Shown here one piece after another: positions 49,564 through 59,273 of a DNA stretch of 64,000 nucleotides. The notes under the pieces were generated by a model. It was given only the letters and a program-made list of their open reading frames with translations, searched no databases and was not told the DNA's origin. Origin of the DNA: Fluctibacter halophilus (lineage in GTDB: Bacteria; Pseudomonadota; Gammaproteobacteria; Enterobacterales; Alteromonadaceae); NCBI RefSeq assembly GCF_020687825.1, contig NZ_JAJEWP010000001.1, positions 62,001-126,000 on the forward strand, written 5' to 3'. The position numbers and the translations under genes are program-made. The first letter of the stretch is position 1. The number at the start of each line of letters is the position of its first letter.

Positions 49564-49751
49564 ACCTTGCCGTTATGTGGGGTCTGGCGTGGTTTTTCAA
49601 ACACGCTGGTCAACGCGGAATAGATCAACACTGTCACAACACCAACAACCACCGGCGCGAGCCAGTCGATTCCCTGTAATCCATAACGAATAAATTGGTG
49701 CACCAAGGCCCCGAATGCGGCGCTGAAGGCGAGTAGCAAAGGGTTAGTCAT
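49560..49751 (-). CDS. Small two-helix membrane protein
   Basis: A 63-residue protein, MTNPLLLAFSAAFGALVHQF..., with two hydrophobic stretches (about 4-18 and 27-47) and a charged tail ending HNGKV. AAGGA lies 7 nt before the ATG at 49751; the frame continues upstream to 49823 without an SD, so the shorter form is preferred. No family recognised. It lies downstream of and opposite to pgpA. Confidence 0.5.
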   Translation of the reverse strand: MTNPLLLAFSAAFGALVHQFIRYGLQGIDWLAPVVVGVVTVLIYSALTSVFEKPRQTPHNGKV

Positions 49752-49876
49752 GTTGACGTCCTTGTTCGATTGAACATTGATCCAGTCATAAATGTAACTG
49801 ATTCTGACCAATTTGCTAGTCAATATGGCTATTTTTTTAACCGTTTTAACTGTTTCGGGACGTCAACGACTGAACA

Positions 49877-51751
49877 CTACTGGGGCTGCTGGTTGAGGAA
49901 ATCGTTAACCTGACGGACGATGCCCGCGCCGTCAATGCCAAGTTCAGCGTACATCTCTTGCTGGGTACCCTGCATAATAAACTGATCCGGCAAACCTAAC
50001 TGCAGCAACTTGCAGCCTGATTGTCGGCGTAGCAGGTACTCACCCACTGCGCTTCCTGCACCGCCCATAATGGCGCCGTCTTCCAGGGTCACCACGGTAT
50101 GATGGCTGGCAAAGGCGCTATCCAGTGCGTCGGTATCCAGAGGCTTGACAAACCGCATGTCGATGACGGTGGCATTCAGGGTGTCGGCAGCGCGCAGCGC
50201 TTCGGGCAACAACGTACCAAAGTTCAGCACAGCGATGCCTTCGCCATCCCGCAGTGTGCGACTTTTGCCAATCTCCAGTGCGGTCATGGTTTTGTCAGGC
50301 TCGGTACCGTTGCCGCTGCCTCTTGGGTAGCGTACTGCGGCTGGCTGGTTGAGCTTGTGTCCGGTGTAAAGCATCTGGCGGCATTCGTTTTCGTCAGCCG
50401 GGGTCATGATCACCATGTTGGGAATGCAACGCAAAAAGCTGATGTCAAACGCGCCTTGGTGGGTAGGACCGTCTGCACCGACTACGCCAGCACGGTCAAT
50501 AGCGAACAACACCGGTAGGTTTTGCAGCGCGACGTCGTGGATCAACTGATCATACGCCCGTTGCAAAAACGTCGAGTAAATCGCAACAACGGCATTCAGT
50601 CCCTCTTTGGCCAGACCGGCCGCGAAGGTCACTGCGTGTTGTTCGGCAATGGCAACGTCAAAGTACTGCTCTGGAAACTGCTGTGAAAAGCGCACCATGC
50701 CAGATCCTTCGCGCATTGCAGGTGTGATGGCCATCAGGCGCTCGTCTTCGGCTGCCATATCGCACAACCAATCACCGAACACCTGTGAGAAGGTCGGGGA
50801 TGAGGGTTTGCTGGCCGGCAATTTGTCATCCGCAGGATTGAACTTCGGCACGGCGTGGAATTTGATCGGATCTTTTTCCGCCAGCTCGTAGCCTTTGCCT
50901 TTCTTGGTCACTACATGCAGGATTTGCGGGCCTTTGATATTGCGCATGTTGCGCAGGGTATCGACCATGCCGTTGACATCGTGTCCGTCGATGGGGCCGA
51001 TGTAGTTGAAGCCGAGTTCTTCGAAAATGGTGCCCGGTACGACCATGCCCTTGATGTGTTCCTCTGCACGGGACGCAAATTCCTTGATCGGCGGGACGTT
51101 GCTGAGCAGCTTTTTACCGCCATCGCGAATGGAGTTGAAAAAGTTACCGGTCAGCAGTCGCGCCAGATGGCTGTTCAGGGCGCCGACATTTTCGGAGATC
51201 GACATTTCGTTGTCGTTCAGCACCACCAACAGATCTTTATCAATGTCACCGCCATGATTCATGGCTTCGAAGGCCATGCCTGCGGTCATTGCGCCGTCGC
51301 CGATGACGGCGACTATCTTGCGATCTTTACCTTCCTTTTCTGCGGCCACTGCCATGCCCAGGGCGGCGCTGATGGAGGTGGATGAATGGCCAACGGCGAA
51401 GGTGTCGTAGTCACTTTCCGGCGGCCATGGAAACGGATGCAGGCCACCCTTTTTGCGGATGGTTGGCATACGATCCCGGCGTCCGGTGAGTATTTTATGC
51501 GGGTAAGCCTGATGACCAACATCCCATAGCAAACGATCGAACGGTGTGTTGTACACATAGTGGAGTGCCACCGTCAGTTCAACAGTGCCCAGGCCTGAGG
51601 CGAAATGGCCACTGCTTTGGGCCACACAGTTGAGCAGGTATTGGCGCAGTTCGTCCGCGCATTGGCGCAACTTGTCTTTGGGGAGGTTGCGCAATGCGTC
51701 CGGCGTATCGGCCAGAGCCAAAACAGGGTAGTTGGCGAGATCCAGGGTCAT
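49877..51751 (-). CDS. dxs: 1-deoxy-D-xylulose-5-phosphate synthase
   Basis: A 624-residue thiamine diphosphate enzyme, first step of the MEP isoprenoid pathway. The ThDP motif [48 protein letters not shown] and [18 protein letters not shown] are intact; length is close to E. coli Dxs (620). It is 34 nt after ispA in an xseB-ispA-dxs operon, the usual order. Confidence 0.97.
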   Translation of the reverse strand: MTLDLANYPVLALADTPDALRNLPKDKLRQCADELRQYLLNCVAQSSGHFASGLGTVELTVALHYVYNTPFDRLLWDVGHQAYPHKILTGRRDRMPTIRKKGGLHPFPWPPESDYDTFAVGHSSTSISAALGMAVAAEKEGKDRKIVAVIGDGAMTAGMAFEAMNHGGDIDKDLLVVLNDNEMSISENVGALNSHLARLLTGNFFNSIRDGGKKLLSNVPPIKEFASRAEEHIKGMVVPGTIFEELGFNYIGPIDGHDVNGMVDTLRNMRNIKGPQILHVVTKKGKGYELAEKDPIKFHAVPKFNPADDKLPASKPSSPTFSQVFGDWLCDMAAEDERLMAITPAMREGSGMVRFSQQFPEQYFDVAIAEQHAVTFAAGLAKEGLNAVVAIYSTFLQRAYDQLIHDVALQNLPVLFAIDRAGVVGADGPTHQGAFDISFLRCIPNMVIMTPADENECRQMLYTGHKLNQPAAVRYPRGSGNGTEPDKTMTALEIGKSRTLRDGEGIAVLNFGTLLPEALRAADTLNATVIDMRFVKPLDTDALDSAFASHHTVVTLEDGAIMGGAGSAVGEYLLRRQSGCKLLQLGLPDQFIMQGTQQEMYAELGIDGAGIVRQVNDFLNQQPQ

Positions 51752-51785
51752 GAGGTGCCTAATTGCTTTCGTGTTTTTCTAGGTA

Positions 51786-52679
51786 TCAGTGTTTGCGATG
51801 GATCAGATAGTCTGCAATCCCGCGCAGAATCTCGGTATTGTAGGGCAAACTGGCCAAGGCGTGAAGCGCTTGCTGATGTAATTCATGCAGATAAGCGGTC
51901 GCACCGTCCAATCCCATCAGTGCGGGGTAGGTACTTTTGTTGTGTGCCTGGTCTGAACCTTGTGGTTTACCAAGGGTTTGTGAGTCACTGATGATGTCGA
52001 GAATGTCGTCCTGGACCTGAAACGCCAGGCCAACATGACGGGCAAAATTTTCCAGCGCCAGGCTGTGTTCAGTTGGAATATCCAGCAACTGGCTGGGCAT
52101 CAGGATCGCCGCCCGTAGCAAGGCCCCGGTTTTTTTCTGGTGCAATAGTTCCAGTTGATGTTGTTCGATGGCGTTATCGGTCGCTGCCAGATCCATCGCC
52201 TGTCCGCCACACATACCGGCATAACCGGATGCCTGCACCAGTGATTGCAGCAGTGTGATGCGTCGCTGCGATGCAGAGGCGGATAACGGGGCATTGGCGA
52301 GTACATCAAACGCCATGGTTTGCAGCGCATCGCCGGCCAGGATGGCGGTCGCTTCATCAAATTGAATGTGGCAGGTGGGCTTGCCACGGCGCAGATCATC
52401 ATCATCCATCGCCGGTAAGTCGTCGTGGATCAGCGAGTAGCCATGAATACATTCGATGGCCAGTGCTATGGGATCCAGATCGCTCAACGCCAGCCCCAGC
52501 ATGTTTCCCACACTGTAAACCAGCAAGGGCCGCATGCGTTTTCCACCGTTAAGCAGTGCATATTCCATCGCGGCCTTGAGGCGTGGCGCGTGATCGTCCA
52601 GTTGACGAAAATGGTCTTTTATCGCGTGTTCAATGCGCTGTTGAACGGCTTGTTGTTGCTGCGCGAGGGCGGTATTCAT
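51786..52679 (-). CDS. ispA: Farnesyl diphosphate synthase (geranyltranstransferase)
   Basis: A 297-residue prenyl transferase that makes farnesyl diphosphate. The two aspartate-rich motifs are seen as [16 protein letters not shown] and [12 protein letters not shown], with [14 protein letters not shown] near the start. Its ATG overlaps the xseB stop by 4 nt. Confidence 0.96.
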   Translation of the reverse strand: MNTALAQQQQAVQQRIEHAIKDHFRQLDDHAPRLKAAMEYALLNGGKRMRPLLVYSVGNMLGLALSDLDPIALAIECIHGYSLIHDDLPAMDDDDLRRGKPTCHIQFDEATAILAGDALQTMAFDVLANAPLSASASQRRITLLQSLVQASGYAGMCGGQAMDLAATDNAIEQHQLELLHQKKTGALLRAAILMPSQLLDIPTEHSLALENFARHVGLAFQVQDDILDIISDSQTLGKPQGSDQAHNKSTYPALMGLDGATAYLHELHQQALHALASLPYNTEILRGIADYLIHRKH

Positions 52680-52921
52680 GCGTCGTTTTCGTCGTCCGTC
52701 AGCGGTGACAGCTGCTCCTGTCCCTGTTGCTGCATCAATACCTGTACTTTCTGCTCTGCTTCCTGCAATTTTTTCTGGCTAACGCGCACCAGTTGAATAC
52801 CGCGTTCAAACTGGCTTAGCGCCTCTTCCAAGGGCAGGTTGCCCATTTCCATTTGCTTAACGATGGTTTCCAGTTCCTGCATGGCAGATTCGAAATTGGG
52901 GGTATCATCGGGTTGATTCAT
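52676..52921 (-). CDS. xseB: Exodeoxyribonuclease VII small subunit
   Basis: An 81-residue protein with the XseB helical hairpin: [37 protein letters not shown]. It pairs with XseA (encoded elsewhere). ATG at 52921 chosen; an in-frame upstream extension of 14 residues is not seen in the family. First gene of xseB-ispA-dxs. Confidence 0.95.
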   Translation of the reverse strand: MNQPDDTPNFESAMQELETIVKQMEMGNLPLEEALSQFERGIQLVRVSQKKLQEAEQKVQVLMQQQGQEQLSPLTDDENDA

Positions 52922-53228
52922 GGCTGTGCAGACCTTCTCGGTGGTGCTGGGATCTTGGTGCAATATACGCTGCGCACCTTACCTGACGGCTGCTACAGGG
53001 TCAAACATTTGTCGTGATTGAAAGGTTGGCGTTGATAAACGGGTCTTATTCGGGCAACACAGGCTAAACAATGCTATAGAAATCTGTACCTTGGACGATA
53101 AAATGATCATTGCGATACACGCGTTTTGAACATCCTGTGGTCGCCATGAAAAAACATCGGTATGCTGATAATACTAAGATTGGCTAGCAAAGCGGCACCT
53201 TAACACGCCGAATTTCGGGGAGGAGACA
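52922..53228. other. Intergenic region between xseB and pomA
   Basis: This 307-base divergent region should hold the promoters of xseB-ispA-dxs (minus) and pomAB (plus). I see no convincing -35/-10 pair, sigma-28 site, small RNA or repeat. The only firm element is the strong SD GGGGAGGAG just before the pomA GTG. Confidence 0.5.
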
Positions 53229-53993
53229 GTGGATTTAGCAACCCTCATAGGTATGCTCGGTGCGATGGGATTCGTCCTTATGGCGATGGTGTTGGGCGGC
53301 GACATCGGTATGTTTATCAACGTGCCATCGGTGTTGATCGTATTCGGTGGAACCCTATTCGTGGTCCTGTCTCAATATACCCTAGGCCAGTTTTTTGGCG
53401 CGGGCAAAATTGCCGCCAAAGCCTTTATGTTCAAGATTGAGCAACCCGAAGACCTGATCCAGAAAATCGTTGAAATGGCAGATGCAGCCCGTAAAGGTGG
53501 CTTCCTGGCGCTGGAAGAGGCAGAAATTGAGAACGCCTTCATGCAGAAGGGCGTGGATATGCTGGTGGATGGCCATGACGTTGAAGTGGTTCGCGACACC
53601 CTGGCCAAAGACATTGCCATGACTTCAGAGCGGCATGAGTTCGGTGCGTCTATTTTCAAAGGCATGGGTGATGTAGCGCCGGCGATGGGCATGATCGGTA
53701 CCCTGATTGGTCTGGTAGCCATGCTGTCCAACATGGATGATCCGAAAGCCATCGGACCTGCGATGGCAGTGGCATTGCTGACCACACTGTACGGTGCGTT
53801 TCTGGCCAACGTGGTGTGCCTGCCGATTGCGGTAAAGCTGTCTAATCGGGCCGGTGAAGAGCGACTCAACCAATCGTTGGTGCTCGATGGTGTGGTAGGG
53901 ATTGCCGACGGGCAGAACCCGCGGGTGATTGAAGGGATCCTGAAAAACTACCTGGCCGCCAGTCGCCGTAACGAAGCCAAAGAAGAAGAGTAG
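53229..53993 (+). CDS. pomA: Flagellar motor stator protein PomA
   Basis: A 254-residue inner-membrane protein of the MotA/PomA family: four membrane helices (MDLATLIGMLGAMGFVLMAM; MFINVPSVLIVFGGTLFVV; GMGDVAPAMGMIGTLIGLVAML; MAVALLTTLYGAFLANVV) and the cytoplasmic loop that touches FliG. Length and sequence fit sodium-type PomA better than MotA (about 295). GTG start preceded by GGGGAGGAG. pomB follows after 8 nt. Confidence 0.93.
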   Translation: MDLATLIGMLGAMGFVLMAMVLGGDIGMFINVPSVLIVFGGTLFVVLSQYTLGQFFGAGKIAAKAFMFKIEQPEDLIQKIVEMADAARKGGFLALEEAEIENAFMQKGVDMLVDGHDVEVVRDTLAKDIAMTSERHEFGASIFKGMGDVAPAMGMIGTLIGLVAMLSNMDDPKAIGPAMAVALLTTLYGAFLANVVCLPIAVKLSNRAGEERLNQSLVLDGVVGIADGQNPRVIEGILKNYLAASRRNEAKEEE

Positions 53994-54001
53994 GTCATAC
54001 T

Positions 54002-54952
54002 GTGGCTCAACAGAAAGAAGGTTGTCCAAAATGTCCACCCCCTGGGTTACCCCAGTGGATGGGGACGTTTGCCGATCTGATGTCACTGTTGATGTGCTTC
54101 TTCGTGTTGCTGCTGGCCTTTTCCGAAATGGACGTACTGAAGTTCAAACAGATCGCGGGCTCGATGAAGTTTGCGTTTGGTGTGCAGAATAAGATTGAAG
54201 TCAAGGACATTCCCAAAGGCACCAGCGTGATCGCGATGGAGTTCCGTCCCGGCAGGCCGGATCCGACACCGATTGAAAACATCCAGCAGCAGACCATCGA
54301 CATGACCCAGCAGATGCTGGAGTTCCAGGCCGGCGATGAAGACTCGGCCGGTGGGCGTCAGAAACAGCGTGGCGAACAACGCGGCGGGTCGGCGCAGCAA
54401 ACGGCCACTGAACAGTCCAGTTCCCAGAGTCGCCAGGCGGCCCAGGAACAAACCAATGAATTGATGAAAAAGGTCGCCCAGCAGTTGCAACGGCAAATTC
54501 TGGACGGCTCGATAGAAATGGAATCGCTGGGACAGCAAATTACCATCCGCATCCGTGAGAATGGATCATTCTCGGCCGGTTCCGCCTTCCTGCAACCCCA
54601 ATTTGTGCCTATCCTGCGATCGATCGGTACCTTGCTGGCCGACGTACCCGGTGAAATTGAAATCTCCGGGCACAGTGATTCGCAGAACATTTCCAATGAA
54701 CTTTACCGTTCTAACTGGGACTTGTCCGCTCAACGTGCGGTGGCGGTGGCCGAAGAGCTGCGTCGTGCGCCGGGGTTTGACGAAAGCCGCATGGAAGTGG
54801 TGGGTCGCGCCGATACCCAGCCCCTGGCAGACAATGAAGACGGAGATGCGCGCGGACGTAACCGCCGGGTGGAAATATCCATCAATCAGGGTAAACCCAT
54901 GGTTTCAAAGCCGATTTCGGTGGTTGAATCGAACGACCCAGAACAACAATAG
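54002..54952 (+). CDS. pomB: Flagellar motor stator protein PomB
   Basis: A 316-residue stator subunit: short N-terminus with CPKCPPPGLPQWM, a single membrane helix with the ion-binding aspartate in TFADLMSLLMCFFVLLLAF (about Asp25), a glutamine-rich linker (about 110-160), and a C-terminal OmpA-like peptidoglycan-binding domain (EISGHSDSQNISNELYRSNWDLSAQRAVAV, GRNRRVEI). With PomA it forms the ion channel that drives flagellar rotation. Sodium specificity is expected by family but cannot be proven from sequence alone. Confidence 0.93.
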   Translation: MAQQKEGCPKCPPPGLPQWMGTFADLMSLLMCFFVLLLAFSEMDVLKFKQIAGSMKFAFGVQNKIEVKDIPKGTSVIAMEFRPGRPDPTPIENIQQQTIDMTQQMLEFQAGDEDSAGGRQKQRGEQRGGSAQQTATEQSSSQSRQAAQEQTNELMKKVAQQLQRQILDGSIEMESLGQQITIRIRENGSFSAGSAFLQPQFVPILRSIGTLLADVPGEIEISGHSDSQNISNELYRSNWDLSAQRAVAVAEELRRAPGFDESRMEVVGRADTQPLADNEDGDARGRNRRVEISINQGKPMVSKPISVVESNDPEQQ

Positions 54953-54962
54953 GCGCTTATCC

Positions 54963-54997
54963 CCCCACAACCGCGGTCTGTCGGTTGCTTTGTGGGG
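54963..54997 (+). terminator. Hairpin after pomB
   Basis: CCCCACAA (54963-54970) pairs with TTGTGGGG (54990-54997), 10 nt after the pomB stop. No T-run follows, so termination may be partial. The -35 element of the thiI promoter lies within its right half. Confidence 0.4.
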
Positions 54998-55012
54998 CAT
55001 GGGCGCTATAAT
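54985..55012 (+). promoter_or_regulatory. Sigma-70 promoter of thiI
   Basis: TTGCTT (54985-54990), a 16-nt spacer and a perfect TATAAT (55007-55012); predicted start near 55019, giving a leader of about 37 nt before the thiI ATG. Confidence 0.65.
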
Positions 55013-55055
55013 CCGCGGCTAATTTTCCATCATTCGGCCTGCTGTGGAGCCCGCC

Positions 55056-56510
55056 ATGAAGCTGATCGTCAAGCTGCACTCTGAAATCACCATCAAAAGC
55101 AAATCGGTGCGCAAGCGCTTCACGAAGTTGCTCGAATCCAACATTCGCCAAATCATTAAGCAACACGACTATTCGGTGGAAGTACGCAACCAGTGGGACA
55201 AACTGTTGGTGCTGATCAACCCATCGGCACAGCCTCACGTTGAGGCGGTGATCGGGCTGTTGCGTGAAATCCCTGGTATCGATCAGGTACTGTGGGTGGA
55301 AGAGTCCGATTACACCGATATGGATGATATTTATCAGCAGGTCAAAGCGGTGTACGCCGATGTGGTGCGCGGCAAGCGCTTTTGCGTGCGGGTAAAACGG
55401 CGGGGTACACACGATTTCACCTCCACGGACATCGCCCGTTATGTCGGCGGTGGATTGAATCAGCATTGCGATACGGCCGGTGTGGATCTGAAGCGACCGG
55501 AGGTGACGGTTAATTTTGAGGTCGATGGCGACAAGCTGGTGCTGATTAAGCGTCGGATTAAGTGCCTCGGCGGCATGCCGTTACCCACCCAGGAAGATGT
55601 GCTGTCACTGATCTCCGGTGGTTTTGATTCCGGGGTTGCCAGCTACCTGACCATACGTCGCGGTGCCCGTACCCACTATTGCTTTTTCAACCTCGGCGGC
55701 CGGGAACACGAGATCGGCGTTAAACAAGTCAGCCACTATCTATGGAAACGTTTTGGCTCTTCTCATAAGGTCAAGTTCATCGCGGTGGATTTCGAACCGG
55801 TGGTGACCGAAATTCTGGAAAAAATTGATAGCGGCCTGATGGGAGTGGTGCTCAAGCGCATGATGCTGCGTGCTGCCACCCAGGTTGCCAACAACCTGCA
55901 AATCAACGCGTTGGTCACCGGCGAAAGCCTGGGTCAGGTGTCGAGCCAGACCATGACCAATTTGCATGTGATTGAACAGGTCACCGAGAAACTGGTCTTG
56001 CGTCCGTTGATTTGCATGGATAAAGCCGAAATCATCGACATTGCCCGCCAAATCGGCACCGAAGATTTTGCCGCTACCATGCCCGAGTATTGCGGGGTGA
56101 TTTCCCAGCGTCCCACCGTGCGCGCTGTCAAGGAAGAGATAGAGCAGGCGGAGCAGGCCTTTGACATGTCGCTGATTGATCGTGTGGTACGCGACAGCTA
56201 CGTGAAAGACATTCGCGCCATTGCCAAGGAAGCCGAAGAAGAAGTTGCGGCTGTGGACTCTACCGATGCCTTACCTGCAGACGCTGTGGTGATTGACGTG
56301 CGCGCGCCGGAAGAAGAAGAAAGCAAACCGCTGGAACTGGACAACAACGAGGTAGTGCATATCCCGTTTTTCCGCCTGGCGACCCGCTTTGCCGATCTGC
56401 CACAGGACAAAACCTACTACCTGTATTGTGAAAAGGGCGTGATGAGCAAGTTGCAGGCATTGTTGCTGCACGAGCAAGGTTACCCCAACGTCAACATTTA
56501 CCGGCCCTGA
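55056..56510 (+). CDS. thiI: tRNA 4-thiouridine synthase ThiI with rhodanese domain
   Basis: A 484-residue enzyme for s4U8 in tRNA and, in enteric-type bacteria, thiazole sulphur transfer. N-terminal ferredoxin-like and THUMP domains (to about 165), PP-loop SGGFDS at 187-192, the MPEYCGVIS segment with the partner cysteine, and a C-terminal rhodanese domain with persulphide Cys458 in YLYCEKGVMS. The rhodanese domain is intact, so the long form is functional as in E. coli. Start ATG 55056 has GGAG 6 nt upstream; a GTG 12 nt earlier is less likely. Confidence 0.96.
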   Translation: MKLIVKLHSEITIKSKSVRKRFTKLLESNIRQIIKQHDYSVEVRNQWDKLLVLINPSAQPHVEAVIGLLREIPGIDQVLWVEESDYTDMDDIYQQVKAVYADVVRGKRFCVRVKRRGTHDFTSTDIARYVGGGLNQHCDTAGVDLKRPEVTVNFEVDGDKLVLIKRRIKCLGGMPLPTQEDVLSLISGGFDSGVASYLTIRRGARTHYCFFNLGGREHEIGVKQVSHYLWKRFGSSHKVKFIAVDFEPVVTEILEKIDSGLMGVVLKRMMLRAATQVANNLQINALVTGESLGQVSSQTMTNLHVIEQVTEKLVLRPLICMDKAEIIDIARQIGTEDFAATMPEYCGVISQRPTVRAVKEEIEQAEQAFDMSLIDRVVRDSYVKDIRAIAKEAEEEVAAVDSTDALPADAVVIDVRAPEEEESKPLELDNNEVVHIPFFRLATRFADLPQDKTYYLYCEKGVMSKLQALLLHEQGYPNVNIYRP

Positions 56511-56515
56511 GGTAC

Positions 56516-57106
56516 ATGCCAATGCACAATGAATGGGATGACTATGCCGACGGTTGGGACGACAACGCTTCGGTTCAAGACTATGCCGATAAGGCCTTTG
56601 CTGCATTAACGGATGCTATTGATATCGGCGCAATGACGGTGTTGGATTTTGGTTGTGGTACCGGCCATCTGACCGAGCGCATGAGCCCGAAGGTCGAGGC
56701 GATTGTGGCGCTGGACACATCGGCTGAAATGATACGCCGCCTGACCCGCAAAGGATTGCCCAATGTCACGCCGATGGCAGATGGGCTGACCAGCGAACTG
56801 ATCCGGCAACAACCGGTGTTACACAAGGGCGTGGATTTGGTGGTGGCGTCATCGGTGTGTGGTTTTTTGCCCGACTATCCAGCAACAATGAAACTGATCG
56901 CCGCGGTGCTCAAGCCGGGTGGTTGGTTTGTGCAATGGGACTGGCTATCGACCGATGAGCAGGCCAGCGACGGGATGACTAAGCCCCGTATTGAAAACGT
57001 CCTTGGTGCCGCGGGATTCTCTGATATACGTGTGTCAGTACCCTTTGAGATGCCACATCCTGACGGCGCTATGCACGTGGTGATGGGGATGGCCAAAAAG
57101 CCCTGA
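56516..57106 (+). CDS. Class I SAM-dependent methyltransferase
   Basis: A 196-residue Rossmann-fold methyltransferase. Motif I is TVLDFGCGTGHLT (41-53), followed by the acidic VALDTS and a post-motif region LIAAVLKPGGWFVQWDW. The substrate cannot be told; small-molecule and protein targets are both possible. It starts 5 nt after thiI (ATG at 56516 or 56522) and is probably co-transcribed with it, ending in a strong terminator. Confidence 0.85.
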   Translation: MPMHNEWDDYADGWDDNASVQDYADKAFAALTDAIDIGAMTVLDFGCGTGHLTERMSPKVEAIVALDTSAEMIRRLTRKGLPNVTPMADGLTSELIRQQPVLHKGVDLVVASSVCGFLPDYPATMKLIAAVLKPGGWFVQWDWLSTDEQASDGMTKPRIENVLGAAGFSDIRVSVPFEMPHPDGAMHVVMGMAKKP

Positions 57107-57140
57107 TCGGGCATTTATGGCGTGACAATCGGCAGGATCA

Positions 57141-57168
57141 AAAAAGGCGAGGTAACCCTCGCCTTTTT
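57141..57168. terminator. Bidirectional terminator between methyltransferase and OMP genes
   Basis: A 12-bp perfect stem (57141-57152 with 57157-57168) with GGCGAGG/CCTCGCC core, 4-nt loop, and T5/A5 runs on both sides; it serves thiI-methyltransferase on plus and the OMP gene on minus. Confidence 0.88.
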
Positions 57169-57192
57169 CAGGTCTATTCCACTAGCGTGGGA

Positions 57193-57774
57193 TTAGAATT
57201 GGTAGCGGGCGCTGAACGAGGTCAGGTTGCGCTCGGAAGCCAGTGCGTAGTCAAACGCAACAGACCACTGGTCATTGATGTAGTAACGACCACCCAGTGT
57301 GTAAGACATTTCACGATCGTCGGAGGTGTTAACGTAACCAGCTTCGACTTTCAGCTCCACGTTTTCACCGACCATCTGGCGAATACCGGCAGTCAGGCCG
57401 TAACCATTGTCGTCTTCGTCGTCAGAGTAGCCCATGTACTGTGCTTTCGCTTCGATGCGCTCATAAGACAGGATTGCGTAGGCTTCGGTTTTGTCATTCA
57501 GGACAAAACGGTAACCCGCACCCACAGACAACTGGTCCAGATCCACGTCAACGCCGTACAGGTCGTCGCTCAGGCGCTGGAAGTCAGCGGTCAGGATGAT
57601 GTTGTCATTGACCAGGTAGCTGCCTTTGATGGAGAAGCCATCGGGGTTGCTGTCCAGATCTTCATAGTTGGCGCTGGTGTAACCCAGGTCTACAAAGTTC
57701 CAGTCATTTTGTGCAGCGATGGTATTGGCAGAGAAAAGTGTTGCCAGAGCGATGGCAGCGATGGATTTTTTCAT
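57193..57774 (-). CDS. Small outer-membrane beta-barrel protein
   Basis: A 193-residue exported protein: signal peptide MKKSIAAIALATLFSANTIAA, then an eight-strand-sized barrel with repeated short strands (YTSANYEDLDSNPDGFSIKGSYLV, LSVGAGYRFVLNDKTEAYAILSYERIEA) and terminal FSARYQF. Acidic DDEDDN loop in the middle. AAGGAA precedes the ATG at 57774; upstream in-frame codons to 57810 belong to the leader. It has its own strong promoter and terminator. Specific function unknown. Confidence 0.78.
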   Translation of the reverse strand: MKKSIAAIALATLFSANTIAAQNDWNFVDLGYTSANYEDLDSNPDGFSIKGSYLVNDNIILTADFQRLSDDLYGVDVDLDQLSVGAGYRFVLNDKTEAYAILSYERIEAKAQYMGYSDDEDDNGYGLTAGIRQMVGENVELKVEAGYVNTSDDREMSYTLGGRYYINDQWSVAFDYALASERNLTSFSARYQF

Positions 57775-57806
57775 GTGATGCATTCCTTTTTTACTACATT
57801 CCAAGT

Positions 57807-57824
57807 GCATCCGATGAGGGATGC
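57807..57824 (-). promoter_or_regulatory. 5' UTR stem-loop of the OMP mRNA
   Basis: GCATCC (57807-57812) pairs with GGATGC (57819-57824), only a few bases after the predicted transcription start. A hairpin at the extreme 5' end is known to stabilise ompA-type mRNAs; the same role is inferred here. Confidence 0.4.
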
Positions 57825-57833
57825 GGGGCGCGC

Positions 57834-57861
57834 AGTATATTCAGCACATCCATGAGTTCAA
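57834..57861 (-). promoter_or_regulatory. Sigma-70 promoter of the OMP gene
   Basis: On the minus strand TTGAAC (57861-57856), a 16-nt spacer and TATACT (57839-57834); predicted start near 57826, giving a leader of about 50 nt. Confidence 0.62.
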
Positions 57862-58049
57862 GATATTTTTACGCCTTAGTTGAGCGTTCGCTGCATTTAT
57901 GCTCACATTCGCTGCAGTTGGTTTTTATTTCGACGATTTTAGCTCAATCATTGTTCATGGCTCTGTCTTTACAACTGGGCATCTTGTTTGCCTTTTACTG
58001 CGTCTGCGAACACAATGCGACCGGTTCCTGCACTGACCCAAGAAATGCG

Positions 58050-59159
58050 ATGGATAATCTTCAACAATACATACATGCCACCAGTGTTTTTAACAGCTTT
58101 GCCCTCGGAGGGCTGCTGCTTGCACAGTCCAATCCCGGTTATGCGGGCAGGATTCTGGCGTTGTGGTGTTTTTGTCTTTCGTTGTTCAGCGTTACACCAC
58201 TGCTGCTTATCAGCGATACATTGCCGGGTATTCAACGTCTTGCAGTGATTACCCTTTGGTTACCAGCGACGTTTGGCCCACTGCTGTACCTGTATCTGAA
58301 CAGCCTGACACAACGTCGGGCTTACCGATGGCGGGATAGTTTGCATTTTTTACCCCTGTTGATGTGTGTGCTACTGACGTACGCCAATACCATGGAAAGT
58401 TTGGCTGATATCAACGTGCTGAGGCAGCAGGGGATTGCCAAAACATTGAGTCATCAGCTGGCACAAGGGATCATTTATACTCAGGCTGTGGTCTATGCCC
58501 TGTTGTGCGGGCGTGTGATTTACCAATACCGTCGCCTGGCCGAATATCGCTTATCCAATTATGACCCCAGTGTATTTCAGCACTTGCTGTTTGTTTGGGG
58601 ACTCAATCTGTTGGTGTGGTTATGTGAAATCCTCTCCAGTGCATTGGGTGGGGTCTATGCGCTGGCCCTTGGGGCTGATGTGTTGTTGTTGTGCCTTATC
58701 GCGGGATTGGCCCTGATGCACTGGAAGTCTCCCTATTACCTGCGACTGCGTAATCTGCCCGTCACTGAAACCGAGTCAGCCGAGACGGTCATGGAAGGTT
58801 CAAAGCCTCCATCGCAATGCCCTGATTTGAGTACTGAGCTGTCTGAGGTTATGGAGCAGCAACAGGCGTATCTTGATCCGGAATTGACCCTGGATACATT
58901 GGCGTCCAGGGTGGGAGTGAGTCGCCACCTGCTGTCTGAATACATCAACACCCGTTGTGACAAGAATTTCCACCGTTTCGTCAATGAGTATCGCATCGAG
59001 CATCTTTGCCAGCAACTCAGTGCTGCCCCCGCGAACGCCAAGATACTTGATTTGGCATTGAGCAGTGGTTTTTCCTCTAAGAGCACGTTTAATCACGTGT
59101 TCAAGCAATATACCGGGTTAACCCCGAGCCAATACCGGCAGTCGCTGGTCACTGTCTGA
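58050..59159 (+). CDS. AraC-family regulator with N-terminal membrane domain
   Basis: About 369 residues. The first 240 hold seven or so hydrophobic helices, several bounded by arginine-rich turns (RRAYRWRD, YRRLAEYR); the C-terminal 110 hold an AraC double helix-turn-helix (LTLDTLASRVGVSRHLLSEYIN, ILDLALSSGFSSKSTFNHVFKQYTGLTPSQYR). Such proteins are membrane-bound one-component regulators. The frame is open far upstream; the ATG at 58050 starts MDNLQQYIHAT, right before the first helix, but has only a weak SD. The HEXXH gene follows after 114 nt and is a candidate target. Confidence 0.8.
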   Translation: MDNLQQYIHATSVFNSFALGGLLLAQSNPGYAGRILALWCFCLSLFSVTPLLLISDTLPGIQRLAVITLWLPATFGPLLYLYLNSLTQRRAYRWRDSLHFLPLLMCVLLTYANTMESLADINVLRQQGIAKTLSHQLAQGIIYTQAVVYALLCGRVIYQYRRLAEYRLSNYDPSVFQHLLFVWGLNLLVWLCEILSSALGGVYALALGADVLLLCLIAGLALMHWKSPYYLRLRNLPVTETESAETVMEGSKPPSQCPDLSTELSEVMEQQQAYLDPELTLDTLASRVGVSRHLLSEYINTRCDKNFHRFVNEYRIEHLCQQLSAAPANAKILDLALSSGFSSKSTFNHVFKQYTGLTPSQYRQSLVTV

Positions 59160-59273
59160 CAAGGCTGAGTCTGTCACATTGGACGTCCGAAATGATAAAT
59201 ACGGACGATCTCGCTATCCGTGTAAGCAACACTGCTGGTTCTTATTTCACGTTGCTGAACCAGGAGAATTGCA

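Noticed and set aside
53090..53110. Sigma-28-like motif upstream of pomA (GACGATAA)
   Set aside because: No TAAA -35 lies at the required spacing; the best partner gives a spacer of wrong length.
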